DNA from: Adiantum capillus-veneris
Lineage: Eukaryota; Streptophyta; Polypodiopsida; Polypodiales; Pteridaceae
Reading direction: 5' to 3'
NCBI GenBank assembly: GCA_014529385.2
Contig: CM043963.1
Span: forward strand, 98,345,912 to 98,409,911
DNA length: 64,000 nucleotides
Positions 44,524 through 54,521 of the stretch are shown piece by piece (within the stretch, counting starts at the first letter, position 1; every line of letters starts with the position of its first letter). Position numbers and translations under genes: made by a program. The notes beneath the pieces were generated by a model. The model did not search any database, was not told the origin of the DNA, and saw only the letters and a list, made by a program, of their open reading frames with translations.

Positions 44524-46333
44524 TGTTGCAAGTTTCAAGTTCAATAAGGCTACTTTTGGTTGAACATGAATGTTCAACACGGAGGTCAGCAATGATGGTG
44601 CAACCAAAGTTGGTATGTGCGGGAAGTGTTCTATGCCAAGCTATGGGTGCTAGCAGGTGCAACACAAGGGACCAAGACCAATGTGGAGAATCTGGGTAGG
44701 CAAATGATAGTGGAAGTGTATGTATAACACGGTTTTTTTGGTCCAAAAGGCCCCAAAATGGTCCAATTGGGGTGACAGTAAAGGTGCCCAAAATGCTGAT
44801 TTAGTACTCTAGAATATGGTCTTCGAGATGCTTCGCAAGTTGGTCCAGACGGCTCCTCAAACGGAGTCTCAATGTGAAAGTTATGATTGTCCAAAGATGG
44901 AATGCTTTGTAGATCCCCGACGGGCAAGACAGGTACAAACAGGTGTCCAAAACTAGGATCAGTGGATACGTGTGTAAGGCTCAAGATATGGAGCATGCCG
45001 ATCTTTTTGGATTGTCAATTTGGCTTTGAATGGGCAAGTTATGGCCAGTTGAAAATTATCCGGGGGTCGAGTGCGTGCCCAACATCAAAAGACACGCCAT
45101 CTGATGGGTTTTGAGCTTCAACCAGGTTCTAGAGGGTGGATCATGTTATGTGAAGTTGACAAGAATTAATGGCTCGACAATTGGAGTTGCGATGATCAAG
45201 TTTCGCTAGGTGGAAATTTGACGACAATTATCGACATGGTAGCACCAAATGATTTTCTTGGTTTTTGTAGCCCTGATTTTGCGACCTTGACAAGGTTCAA
45301 GTATGGCGTAGGTTGGGAAGTTCGAACTCCGGGTCAGCGACCTTCAATATCTTTTTGCAGCTCGAGAGTCAATGCATAGAGCAGCAGCAATATGGGGAAC
45401 AAGGGTTTAAAGAAAACCCCTTGGTTATTATTTGTAAAGGCTAAAAAATAAGGGGGGTGGAGCTCCAAAGTTAAAAAGGGCAAGGAAATAAAAGAACCTT
45501 AAGGGAATTCACAAAGATATGTAACCCAACTGTCACTGTGAAAGCCTCTTTGGGAAAAAGAAATTGAAGGCTTGGTCTTAAGGAGTAAAAAAAAGAGAAC
45601 ACATTTTTCAGCCAAAGGGAGAAAGGAGCAATGGCGGTGTCGTCGTTGCCCCTTTGGGAAAAAGAGGATGCATAGGAAAAAAAAGGGAAAAAAGAGAGAC
45701 TTGGGTTTTTTTAGGGAGAAGGAGGGTTTTTTACAAGTAAACGAGACAAATTTTGGGGGTTTTTTCTTCGAACGCTCAATGGTTTTCGGCTCATCGAGGA
45801 GGGAAGAAAGTTCAAGGAGAGGAAGCTCTTGCATGTGTGTGGTGGGAAGGAGGCAAAGGAAAAAACTCCACCATCAAGACGGCGCCAACAAAGGTTGTCG
45901 AGGTCTACTTTTTTTTTGGGTGCTCGTCAAGGTTGTGCCGATGAAGCTGGTTGTACTAGATCATCGTGAAGGAACATTGCCCGCTTCTTGGTGTTGATTC
46001 CTCTTTCCCTCCTGCTCTCGTTTTATGCTCTTGTGCAATTCCCGATGTTGCGTACGTGTGTGTGTATGCCTTGAGCCAACGATGTGTGAATTTCCACACA
46101 CACACACACAGTCTGTGCTGAAGGGCAAGGATGAAGCATTGTGGCATGGGTGTGTTCGATTGTGGTACTGCTAAGGGTGTGTGTGATTAGGTGACATGTA
46201 GATGGAGCTCTGCTAGCAAGTAGTGCGCGTTTTGAAGGTGTGTTTGAGAGGATAGGGGTGTTGTTAGTGCCTTGAGCTATAGGGAGGCCTTTGTTTGTGT
46301 GCTGGGCGTGTTCCCCATTCTCCCTCTCTAGCA
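44524..46333 (+). repeat. 3' LTR of Tat-1 (uninterrupted)
   Basis: It matches the two pieces of the 5' LTR in order, and at about 45345-45360 it preserves the empty site where Chromo-1 entered the other copy. It carries a short (CA)n (46096-46110) in place of the (GA)n of the 5' LTR. The right edge is set by the start of the Copia-3 LTR at 46334. Confidence 0.85.
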
Positions 46334-46523
46334 TGTACGGAGTGTGTTCAAGAGAGGGAAGGTGAAGGGAGAAGGGGATGAAGCACAATATATAGCAGGT
46401 TTGGGGTTAGTGGAGAGGAAAGTGAGAGAGTGGTCAACTCTCTCACTTTGTCTCCCTATATTCATTAGGTAAAGAAAGTAAACAGGGGCGATTTTCCACG
46501 GCCACCTGGCCTACACCCCAACA
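46334..46523 (-). repeat. 3' LTR of Copia-3
   Basis: On the minus strand it runs TGTTGGGGTGTAGGCC to CTCCGTACA (190 bp), with TG...CA ends. No second copy is present in the window, so limits rest on the TG/CA ends, the adjacent polypurine tract and the change to Tat-1 LTR sequence. Confidence 0.7.
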
Positions 46524-46537
46524 ACCTCCCACTCGAA
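46524..46537 (-). promoter_or_regulatory. Polypurine tract of Copia-3
   Basis: On the minus strand, TTCGAGTGGGAGGT directly precedes the LTR start TGTTGGGG. AGTGGGAG is a common copia tract. Confidence 0.75.
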
Positions 46538-46606
46538 GGTCATGGTGGCCAATAGTGGCATCAATATAGTTAGTCTATACAAAGTTGATGAAGAATCACC
46601 TAGGCT

Positions 46607-47440
46607 TCATCTTACACCCATAAGTTCTATACAATGTGTAAATCGCTCCGACGCTAGGCTCTTTGTGAGAGCATCTACGGGGTTGTTGTCAGTGTGAACC
46701 TTGACAAGCTCAATGCGCTTGCCAGCCAATGTATCTCGTATGACATGGTAACTGACCTCTATGTGTTTTGACTTTGAGTGAAACATTGGATTCTTTGCCA
46801 AAGCAATGGCACTCTGACTATCACAATGCAGTACTCGTGAATGCCCAAATCTCCCACTAGACGAGCTAACCATATGGCTTCGTTGCTTGCATCAGACGCA
46901 ACAACATATTCAGCCTCAGTGGTAGATGAAGACGTGCAGTCTTGGAGACACGACCTCCAAGAGATAGCTGCTCTAGCAAACATGAACACATAGCCAGATG
47001 TGGATCTTCTACGATCCACGCAACCCGCATAATCCGCATCCATGTAACCTACAATAAATGCATCACTGTTTTCAAAGCGTAAACACTTGCTAGCTGTACC
47101 TTTCAAATATCTAAGGATTTTCTTCAGTGCTTCCCAATGCTTCTTGCTAGGGTTTGCCACGTACCTACTAAAACCACTCCCACTACATGTGCAATGTCTG
47201 GTCTTGTGGCTACCATAGCGTACATCAAACTGCCAACTGCTAAAGAATATGGCACTTTTGCCATTTCTCCTTCTTAGCCCACTGTTTTGGAAGAATGTTC
47301 CTTGCTAAGTTTGGAGTATGCTTGCATTGGGGTACTCAATGACTTCCCCCTCTGCATACTAAAACGTTGCAAGACTTTGTGGATGTACTTTTCTTGAGAT
47401 AATTCAAGAATTCCATGTTGCCTGTCTCTAGGCCAGAGCA
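46607..47440 (-). pseudogene. Copia-3 RT C-terminus and RNase H
   Basis: From the Insert-X junction the minus strand reads LWPRDRQHGILELSQEKYIHKVLQRF, then STPMQAYSKLSKE and SLMYAMVATRPDIAHVV. The RNase H follows: HWEALKKILRYLKGTA, VGYMDADYAGCVDRRRSTSGY, AISWRSCLQDCTSSSTTEAEYV and, after a frame change near 46850, HCDSQSAIALAKNPMFH and HIEVSYHVIRDTL. Catalytic Asp/Glu/Asp positions are present. There are a few frameshifts and one stop. Confidence 0.9.
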
Positions 47441-48951
47441 TCTTAGGAAGACCCTAGTAGAAAATACCCTGAAGCCCTAGTGATTGGGAAATCAAGTCTT
47501 CAATAAAGGGGTAGATAGTAGCCTCACATTTTAGGCTCAGAAAAATACGCGTGTCAATGCGAGCACAGGAATGAGATGGGGTCCTCAGATCAGTAACCCC
47601 CTAAGGCCTAAATTATTTGTACTGTCTTAGGATAAGGCATTTAAAATATTTTAAATTGTTTGTGCCGGACCAAATGGCCGGACAAGTGTGAATAGGTAAT
47701 GCCAGAGTAGTGCCGGTAAGGCATTGTGCTGGGGAGCAGCTAGCGTTTGTATTAGCAATATCCATGTATGCACTTGTGAGTTAATTTGCACATCTTATTA
47801 ATAGCTTAGGGACCTTTAAAATGTGAAAATTGAATGGTTTTTAAGTTATTAAGTGTGCCACTTGGCATACTTACCAATGCAAAGTGACTCTCACTCTCAC
47901 TCTCACCCTCTCTCTTCTTCTAGCGCCCCCTTCTTGCTGGAGTCTATAAGAGAGTAGCCTTTCCCCCTCTTCTCAGTGTTGGCAGTGCTCCTACCCCCCC
48001 TATTGTGAGTGTGCTCTATGCATTTGAACCCTCCATGGAAGCTTGAGAGCATCCCCTTGCGACATATGTGGTGGCCTCGTGCTCCCATTGTCTAGAAGAA
48101 GGGTTCTCATAGCCATATCCAGCTTTTGGTGAAGATTCGCCACGAGAAGTTGCAGCAGGCACTCTCTCCGTAGAGTGTGGTGGCTGTAAATTCTTTGTTC
48201 TCAGCCCCTAATCATCTCTTTTAGGGTGAAGTACACATAGAATCTAGTTCTTCTCTACCTACACTACGCACACACAAAGTTTGGTGAGATTCCATCGCGA
48301 AAAAGGTCTCTATTTCGGCATTGGAATGTGCTCAGGTAACATTTTCAGGTTATGTGCAAAAAATTACAGCAAGTATGTGTGCGTGCATTTTGCATGTTTC
48401 TCCCTTGTTTTTATTGCAAGAATGATTATGCATAAAGGGACACAGTTAGCGGAAGGTAGTCTCTCATTTTTGAAAGCTTCCGTTGAGTTTAGTGGACACC
48501 TAAAGACGCAGTTTCAACAGATGATGACTGGTTAGATGGAATGGACCTGCGCATCAAAGTACCGCTCAACAATCATAGCACCAATGCTTTGGTCGACACT
48601 GGAGCTAGAGTAAATGCAGTCAGTTATTCCACATACAAGAAGGCTACAAGTCAGGCATTGACGTCAGGAATAGCGACAATCAAAGGATGCAACAAGAACC
48701 CAACTACAACATTGGGAGTAGTCAACTTGAACGTGATAGTACATGGATGTTCATGTCCTCATCAGTTTGTATGCTTGCCAGATGAACATATTCCCTGGAT
48801 GCGAACATACAAAGCAGTACCAGATTGGGATACAAATTAGCTAAAGCTATCACCTAAAGGAGGGCAACTCATTGTTCCAATTGCACCAAGCAAAGAGGAA
48901 TGGAAAAGAAACAATCACCAGACCAAACCACAAAGTAGTCAATCTTCTCCA
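47441..48951 (+). mobile_element. Insert-X: 1.5-kb insertion of unknown class in Copia-3 RT
   Basis: The copia RT stops at FLGMH on one side (48957) and continues with LWPRDR on the other (47440). The flanks GAGCA (47436-47440) and GTGCA (48952-48956) look like a 5-bp target duplication with one change. The insert begins TCTTAGGAAGACCC and ends TTCTCCA, compatible with decayed TG...CA retroelement ends, but I see no pair of LTRs and no terminal inverted repeat. It carries one protease-like frame on the plus strand (48541-48840) and otherwise no recognisable coding sequence. It may be a deleted LTR element of a family not otherwise represented here. Confidence 0.65.
48541..48840 (+). CDS. Retropepsin-like ORF in Insert-X
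   Basis: The ~100-codon frame starts MDLRIKVPLNNHSTNALVDTGARVNAVSY. VPLN...ALVDTGARVNAVS is the beginning of an aspartic protease of the retropepsin type (active site D-T-G-A, followed by hydrophobic-N/S). The later part, NPTTTLGVVNLNVIVHGCSCPHQFVCLPD, fits the middle and flap strands. It is about the length of a single retropepsin domain and ends at a stop at 48838. No gag or RT of the same orientation adjoins it. Its wording differs from the other proteases here (DSGA, DGGA), pointing to a different retroelement family. Confidence 0.55.
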   Translation: MDLRIKVPLNNHSTNALVDTGARVNAVSYSTYKKATSQALTSGIATIKGCNKNPTTTLGVVNLNVIVHGCSCPHQFVCLPDEHIPWMRTYKAVPDWDTN

Positions 48952-48956
48952 GTGCA

Positions 48957-49715
48957 TACCAAGAAAGTGATTGGCATCTCCCAAATCCTTCATGAAAAAC
49001 TGAGTGCTTAGCATCTTTTTGACTGATTGATCTCATCAATTGATTTTCTTGCGATAAGCATATCATCTACATACAAGATTAAGATGATTAAAGAACCATT
49101 GTTCAATCTTTTTGTGTATAAGCAGTGATCCTCTTGACTTCTTATGTAACCCTGAGACTGCATGAATTTGTCGAATGTTTGATACCACTACCTTGAACCT
49201 TGCTTGAGGCCATAGAGTGTCTTTTTAAGTCTACAAACCAATTTTTCTCTTGTTGGCTTTTGGGTTTCACATACAAAGCCCTCTAGTTGTTTCATGTAGA
49301 CATCTTCATCTAGATTCCCGTGAAGAAAAGATGTGTTCACGTCCATTTGGACAAGTTCCATGTCCTGGATAGCAACCAAGCCAAGCACAATGTGAAGTGT
49401 AGTCATCTTGACTACTAAAGAGAAAATCTCATCGACATCTTTTTGCTGCTTGAAACCCTTGGCAACTAGACGAGCCTTGTACCTAGGATCAGGATCTTCC
49501 GTTGTATACTACTTCTTGTATACCCATTTGCAAGGTAAATCATTTTTTCCTTTTGATAATTCAACCAAATCCCATGTCTCATTAACCACAATCGAATTGT
49601 ATTCTGATTGCATAGCCTGATCCCACTTAACGCTATCGTCCATTTGAATAGCTTCTTTGTAGCAGGTTGGCTCTCCACTGTCAGTGACCAAAATGTGGTG
49701 TATAATTGGCTCAAA
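48957..49715 (-). pseudogene. Copia-3 linker and reverse transcriptase
   Basis: The minus strand reads ILVTDSGEPTCYKEAIQMDD, NETWDLVELSKGKNDLPCKW and WVYKK, the typical start of copia RT. After a frame change it reads VVKMTTLHIVLGLVAIQDMELVQMDV, TSFLHGNLDEDVYMKQLEGF and LKKTLYGLKQGSR. The catalytic loop ILYVDDMLIAR lies at about 49040-49072 with both aspartates. The sequence ends in DANHFLGMH at the Insert-X boundary. Small deletions and stops are scattered through it. Confidence 0.9.
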
Positions 49716-50539
49716 CCGCTCGGGTGTACGTGATACTCTTAAAGAGCATCAATGCGTGACTGTTGGACTTTGATTTCTCTGGAGCAATAGTAGTATCTTG
49801 GACTTGAGGATTAGGTGCAATACTATTAAAGTGAGTTGGTTCGGAGGCTACATTCTCAAAAAGAACTCGTCTGTACTCAACTTCTTTAATGGGCTTCTTG
49901 TTCATTTTTGATTCATTGAAAATCTTATGTGAGCTACGAATGACTTTGTTGGATTCTGGGTGCCAGAGCGATAGCCCATCTCTCCATTTGCACCATAGCC
50001 GATAAAAATGCATTTGTGTGACCGGGGATCTAACTTGCGACGAAGTTCTTTGGGCACATTTGCATATGCCTCACATCCAAACACACGTAAATGCTCATAG
50101 CTTGGCGTTTTGCCAGTCCATAATTCCTCTGGAATTTTGAAATTTAAAGGAGAACTAGGTGACCTGTTGATGATGTGCACTGCTGTTAGAATAGCTTCCC
50201 CCCAAAACTCTAGAGTAAGCTTTGCCATAGACATCATAGAGACAACTCACTCTTGAATCGTGCGATTCATTCTTTCAACTATCCCATTTTGTGTAGGTGT
50301 GTATGGAGCAGTAAACTGCCGTCAAATGCGTCTTCTATTGCAAAAATACTTGAACTTTGTGGAGACGTATTCTCCACCATTCTCCGTGCGAAAAGCTTTG
50401 AGCTTTTTTCCTGATTGGTTATCAACCATGGCGAGGAATTTTTGGAACGTTCAAAAGACCTCTTCCTTACGCTTTAGGAGATACACCCTCACCTTTCTGG
50501 TAGAATCATCTATGAATATGAAAAAGTAGTTTGCCCCCT
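49716..50539 (-). pseudogene. Copia-3 integrase core and C-terminus
   Basis: From the Gypsy-3 junction the minus strand reads NYFFIFIDDSTRKVRVYLLK, KAFRTENGGEYVS and TPTQNGIVERMNRTIQE. The second catalytic motif is TENGG where copia has TDNGG or SDNGG, so Asp has become Glu. The downstream frame 49902-50237 has LTLEFWGEAILTAVHIINRSP and HLRVFGCEAYANVPKELR, the copia integrase C-terminal region. Two stops interrupt the core. Confidence 0.9.
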
Positions 50540-50800
50540 TGTGCGCGTCTGTCGCACGTGTCAATGCAAGGAACTTACCGATACACTGTGTGCGAGCCAC
50601 AAATGGCTCCAAGCACACAACAAGCCTAAACTAGTAAGCTCAAATATGGCGATGGTGTGTCACTCACCGCTCTACGCTTGCTGTCGTGGAGTTTTCTTCG
50701 TCGCGAAGAAGAGGGAGACGCCGCTACGCCGCGCTCAACCGCCTCGCCACCGTCGTGCCGCTGCAATGCTCGATCGCACACACGCTCTCTCTCTCTCACG

Positions 50801-50855
<55 letters not shown>

Positions 50856-51124
50856 GGAGATGAAGAAGAAGAAGATGGAGATGGAGCAAGAGCACTCTTC
50901 AATTGTACAAATGAGAGAATGAATGAATTTTAGGTTTAGTTGACTTTTATATGAGCTCTCCCCATTCACACTTGGGTGCCCATGCTTAGCCAACTAATCC
51001 CTTGAATGTTCCAGTTAGAGTGCGCCTCTCATCGGCGATCACTCTTGCCCTTTTCCTATTGGACCGACCAAATAAATAATACAGCGCCCATTGTAGGTGA
51101 TAGGAATGTGTGTGAGGGTTAACA
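50540..51124 (-). repeat. 3' LTR of Gypsy-3
   Basis: It reads TGTTAACCC...GCGCACA on the minus strand and closely matches 58442-59007. It has a long (CA)n tract (about 50806-50853) after a short CT tract; the 5' LTR has longer CT and almost no CA. Confidence 0.9.
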
Positions 51125-51140
51125 TGCCCCCCTTCCTGAT
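51125..51140 (-). promoter_or_regulatory. Polypurine tract of Gypsy-3
   Basis: On the minus strand, ATCAGGAAGGGGGGCA is directly followed by the LTR start TGTTAACC. Confidence 0.85.
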
Positions 51141-52898
51141 GTAGATTCCATCCTCGGAAGCTATTGAGTTGAAGCTCATTCGTTGAGGTGGAAGAGCATT
51201 TGAGATGAATGTCCTTAGCCTTCTTCAGTCACTGCAAAATCAAACAACATTGGCACAGTAATTGCATTCTCATATACAATTAAAAAGCATATGTAGTTGT
51301 GGGCAGACAATTTGATTGGTAACAGAATTTTAAACCATTTGTCAGCAATAAACATTAAATTGCATAAACAATTGTAAAGGTAAAAAATTAAACAAGTATG
51401 GGGTCGCTAATTTAACGGTCGAAAGGCACTAAAGATCGACTATTAATACCATGGGCAAGCTTCTCAATTTTCTCTGGTTAATTAAGTTGTTTAATCGCGA
51501 GGGCCAAGTATTGCATGTCCGAGGGCTGACTAGAGGCTATACCTAGAAGACCTTGTAGTTAAGCTACGATAAAAGGAATTTCTCATGAAATCATTGCCTG
51601 ACTGATTACCTTTTCTTTGACGCCCCAAAGTCTTTTCACAGTGATTCAATTTTGATGTGTGTGCTTATTTTGTATGCCTTGGGTTTTTTGCTTTTCAAGG
51701 AAAAGCGCCCACATTGGGAACCTCTAGGGCTCTAGTACCATAGGCGATACATGTGAGTGGAGTACCAAATCAAGCTGAGGTTTCTCTTCTAGCTTAAGAT
51801 TTTACATTGTGGCACTTTGATTTTTTGTTTGTTCGTTTTCAGCATTTTAGTTTTGTAACTTTGGGGGGTCATATAACACTGTTACCCTCCCTAGGCTCAT
51901 CACACTAATAAATTCCCTTTATAATACTTAAGCTATGTCAATAGAGACTAAGCCCACTAGAAAGCCCTAGTACATTTCACACAATGCTGCCTAAATCGTA
52001 TTAAGAACCTAAGTAACCATTGATAATTAGGAAGGCATTCCCCATGGTATTAAGAGAAGATCTCTAACGCCTAGCTTGGTCAAACTAGCTTAGTCGGATT
52101 GCTTGATTTTTAAACCTAGACAAGTGCTTATGACAAAAAATTACATTGAATTTAATGTTTGATACTAAGCAAATGTGCTGAATATTATGCTACCAATCAC
52201 AATTAAAGCAGACAAACATGGATACAAAAAGATAAGGGGCAATGCTAATGGACAAGAAACACCTGTTTGTGTTGATGATCGTGCTTGATTTGGAAAGTGG
52301 ATGAGAGAAAAATTCCATGAAGGTCCAAATCCTAACCACAACAACATGTTCCTGTACACACGAGGAAACACAAAGAATACCTCTAGGAGGCACATTAGTG
52401 GGAAAAGGTACTTTGCTAATCACTAAACTCTAAAACAGAAACACTCCTATCGTACTAATCTTACCTACCCTCCATCACTCGAGTGATCACTCTAGGTTTC
52501 TGTTTTAGTGTACCGAATGTGAATGTGTAGGTCTGGGTTAATGTTTTGACTTTTATTGTGCATACTCGTTTGGTAATTGCTCTTGCTCTTTATTATTTTT
52601 GTTTTTTGTGAGCAAAAAGCTTTATATATACATTCCCGAAGATTGGTGATTGAGAGGTCATGGAGGAAGGTTGAGAGGGGAGTGAGTGAATGATGACTGT
52701 CAGCAAACACTCCCCCCTTCCTTGGGTAGATCATACCGTTTGAAATGTTCTCATCACCCTTTGAAACCAATTGTTCCAGTTGGTAATAGGTGAGGATTTT
52801 TGCCAGTAGTTTTCTATTACCTTAGGTGCCTCATTGAGTTGCAAGGGTGGTAAGGTACCCTCCCAGGATCGAACTTGAAGTGGTTCATCAGGTGATTC
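51141..52898 (-). other. Gypsy-3 non-coding stretch replacing pol
   Basis: No RT, RNase H or integrase motif is visible in either strand. Short frames at 52165-52423 and 52492-52770 match nothing. A second purine-rich stretch similar to the polypurine tract occurs near 52710 (AAGGAAGGGGGGAG on the minus strand). This could mean that this region contains an older PPT/LTR remnant or a duplicated segment. Confidence 0.6.
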
Positions 52899-54476
52899 TT
52901 AAACACTGGGAGGTGTGGATTCCTTTGTAGCTTTATGGAGGTCCACTATTGTAGGTGGAGGATGTGGAGAAGCTTTTACCTCTATGGATGCATTATGTGA
53001 GGAGCTAGAAGCTTCATGGGACTCCCCCCTTCCTGAGCTAGGTGGAACAATTTGTTCTTTCTTTGGTACCCAAACTAGCTCTAGAGCTGGTGTGTAGTAT
53101 TCTGTGATTTTTTTCTTTCCGCGATCGTTGATTCGTTTTGGAGCTACGGGATTGGGCTCACATGGGTCAGGTGATAGGTAAGAACACAATCTACGTTTTG
53201 GCACCCAGATTTGATCATTTCCTTGATAGTAGCCTTGGGATTCCAATAGTCGTTTAGGAATCCGCCGCCATGTTTTCTTACTTTTCTTGGGGCGAGTGGG
53301 ACGTTTCTTACAAGGCTTTTGTTTTTTAGCACTAGCTATGGTCGCTAAAGAAGCTTTAGGGACCCACTTGTATATTTTCTTCGTTATATTAGGATGAGTC
53401 TTGCCAGAAGCTATATGCATCGCTTGTAGCATATTTAAGGGTATGGGCATTTCATCCCCCTCAGGTGTTACCCAGGTCGTTCCCCTATTTTCCCAAGTGT
53501 CTATGGTTGCTGCTAGGTGGACCCAAGTGTCTATGGTTGCTGCTAGGTGGACCCAATCCACATTGTCCGACTCAGTCATCCCAGGTAGTACATCCATGTA
53601 AGGAGAATCTTCCTCGACATTAGTGTCCGCTTTACATGTGTAACAATACTGCAATGGGGCCGAGTGAACTGTGGTGTCAGATCTATGATCAATTATGAAC
53701 CTGTTTCCTAGAGGATGTGCTTGACTAGTTACAAGATCCACTCGAATGACAGAATCTTGGAATTGCAAGTAGACATGGTTTTTAGACCAATCATGCACCA
53801 TTTTTTCTTCCCTCATGAAAGGACGTCCTTCAATCATCTCCGATGCCATAGTGTGCTTGGAGAAATCCATAACAATGAAGGTAACTCTTATTTTATGTCC
53901 AAAGACCTTGACCTTGAGATCTTCTAGCATCCCAATAGGTTTAACAATAGACCCATTGGCCATCTTCACTACTATGGTTGTGGTTACGAGGTGAGGTCTT
54001 CCCATAGTTTCCCAGCAATTTTTAGTCACAATGCTAACCCAAGCACCACCATCAAGAATTCCCTTCACAGTTAATCCCTTAGTAATGATTGGTATGGTCG
54101 CATTGGATTCATCACCCTCAAAGTATTGCCCCAACTTGTTAACATGTATTTCTATAACAAGGTTCTTATCTAGGTTGGGTCGTGGATCTAAGTGTTCCTC
54201 CTCTATTGGCATCTCCCCAGCTCCATCCATCTGTGCAAATTGTGGTAGCCCAAACTTCAGTTCTCCATTGAGGAAGGCTCGAAGAGCTGAGACTAGCTCA
54301 GGGTCTTTATATAGTTTGGACATGATGGTGGTTCTAACTTCTGAAGACATGAAATCCATACTTTTGGCAATGTTTAACGGTACCTTTTGGACTTCAGTCC
54401 CTTGACATGGGGAAGATGGGATCTCCATTTCTTCGATAGGATCAGGTAGTCCCTCTGTAAACATTCTTTCCATCAA
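52899..54476 (-). CDS. Gypsy-3 protease ORF (525 codons, open)
   Basis: This is the longest open frame of the window. Residues ~40-80 resemble the end of a gag-pro polyprotein. A retropepsin starts near residue 105 (NLVIEIHVNKLGQYFEGD). Its active site is GILDGGAWVSIVT at ~140-151, where the D-G-G-A form is usual in plant Athila/Tat-type gypsies. A second hydrophobic half follows (IRVTFIVMDF, EMIEGRPFM). The C-terminal third is a basic and proline-rich linker (KKQKPCKKRPTRPKKSKK) containing a perfect tandem 10-residue repeat, WVHLAATIDT twice. The linker is shared with Gypsy-1. It ends where RT should begin. Start codon by analogy only; it was probably translated as part of a gag-pro polyprotein. 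Confidence 0.8.
   Translation of the reverse strand: MMERMFTEGLPDPIEEMEIPSSPCQGTEVQKVPLNIAKSMDFMSSEVRTTIMSKLYKDPELVSALRAFLNGELKFGLPQFAQMDGAGEMPIEEEHLDPRPNLDKNLVIEIHVNKLGQYFEGDESNATIPIITKGLTVKGILDGGAWVSIVTKNCWETMGRPHLVTTTIVVKMANGSIVKPIGMLEDLKVKVFGHKIRVTFIVMDFSKHTMASEMIEGRPFMREEKMVHDWSKNHVYLQFQDSVIRVDLVTSQAHPLGNRFIIDHRSDTTVHSAPLQYCYTCKADTNVEEDSPYMDVLPGMTESDNVDWVHLAATIDTWVHLAATIDTWENRGTTWVTPEGDEMPIPLNMLQAMHIASGKTHPNITKKIYKWVPKASLATIASAKKQKPCKKRPTRPKKSKKTWRRIPKRLLESQGYYQGNDQIWVPKRRLCSYLSPDPCEPNPVAPKRINDRGKKKITEYYTPALELVWVPKKEQIVPPSSGRGESHEASSSSHNASIEVKASPHPPPTIVDLHKATKESTPPSV
53491..53550 (-). repeat. 30-bp tandem duplication inside the Gypsy-3 protease ORF
   Basis: Two adjacent 30-base units (53491-53520 and 53521-53550) share CCAAGTGTCTATGGTTGCTG and the rest of the unit, with one difference at the first base. 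The duplication keeps the frame and gives the doubled WVHLAATIDT. Gypsy-1 has one copy. Confidence 0.95.
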
Positions 54477-54521
54477 GAAGTGAGTACGCCCACTTTCCCA
54501 TGACTTTAAGTCACTTTCTTC

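Larger units (their letters stand above)
30260..46333 (+). mobile_element. Tat-1: Tat-lineage Ty3/gypsy element split by Chromo-1
   Basis: This is a plus-strand element with ~1.8-kb LTRs. The 5' LTR lies at 30260-31009 plus 39860-40885, interrupted by Chromo-1, and the intact 3' LTR is at 44524-46333. Between them come a tRNA-Lys-like primer site, gag, the second half of RT, RNase H, a second (archaeal-like) RNase H and the integrase. The dual RNase H with integrase last is the hallmark of the plant Tat clade. Protease and the first half of RT are missing. The 3' LTR abuts the Copia-3 LTR, so Copia-3 inserted at or very near the LTR end. Confidence 0.85.

Noticed and set aside
47441-48951. 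Insert-X as a Helitron or DNA transposon
   Set aside because: No TC/CTRR ends, no A-T target and no convincing terminal inverted repeats were found.
50626-50993. Cys/Val-rich and Thr/His-rich frames in the Gypsy-3 LTR
   Set aside because: They are translations of the CA microsatellite.
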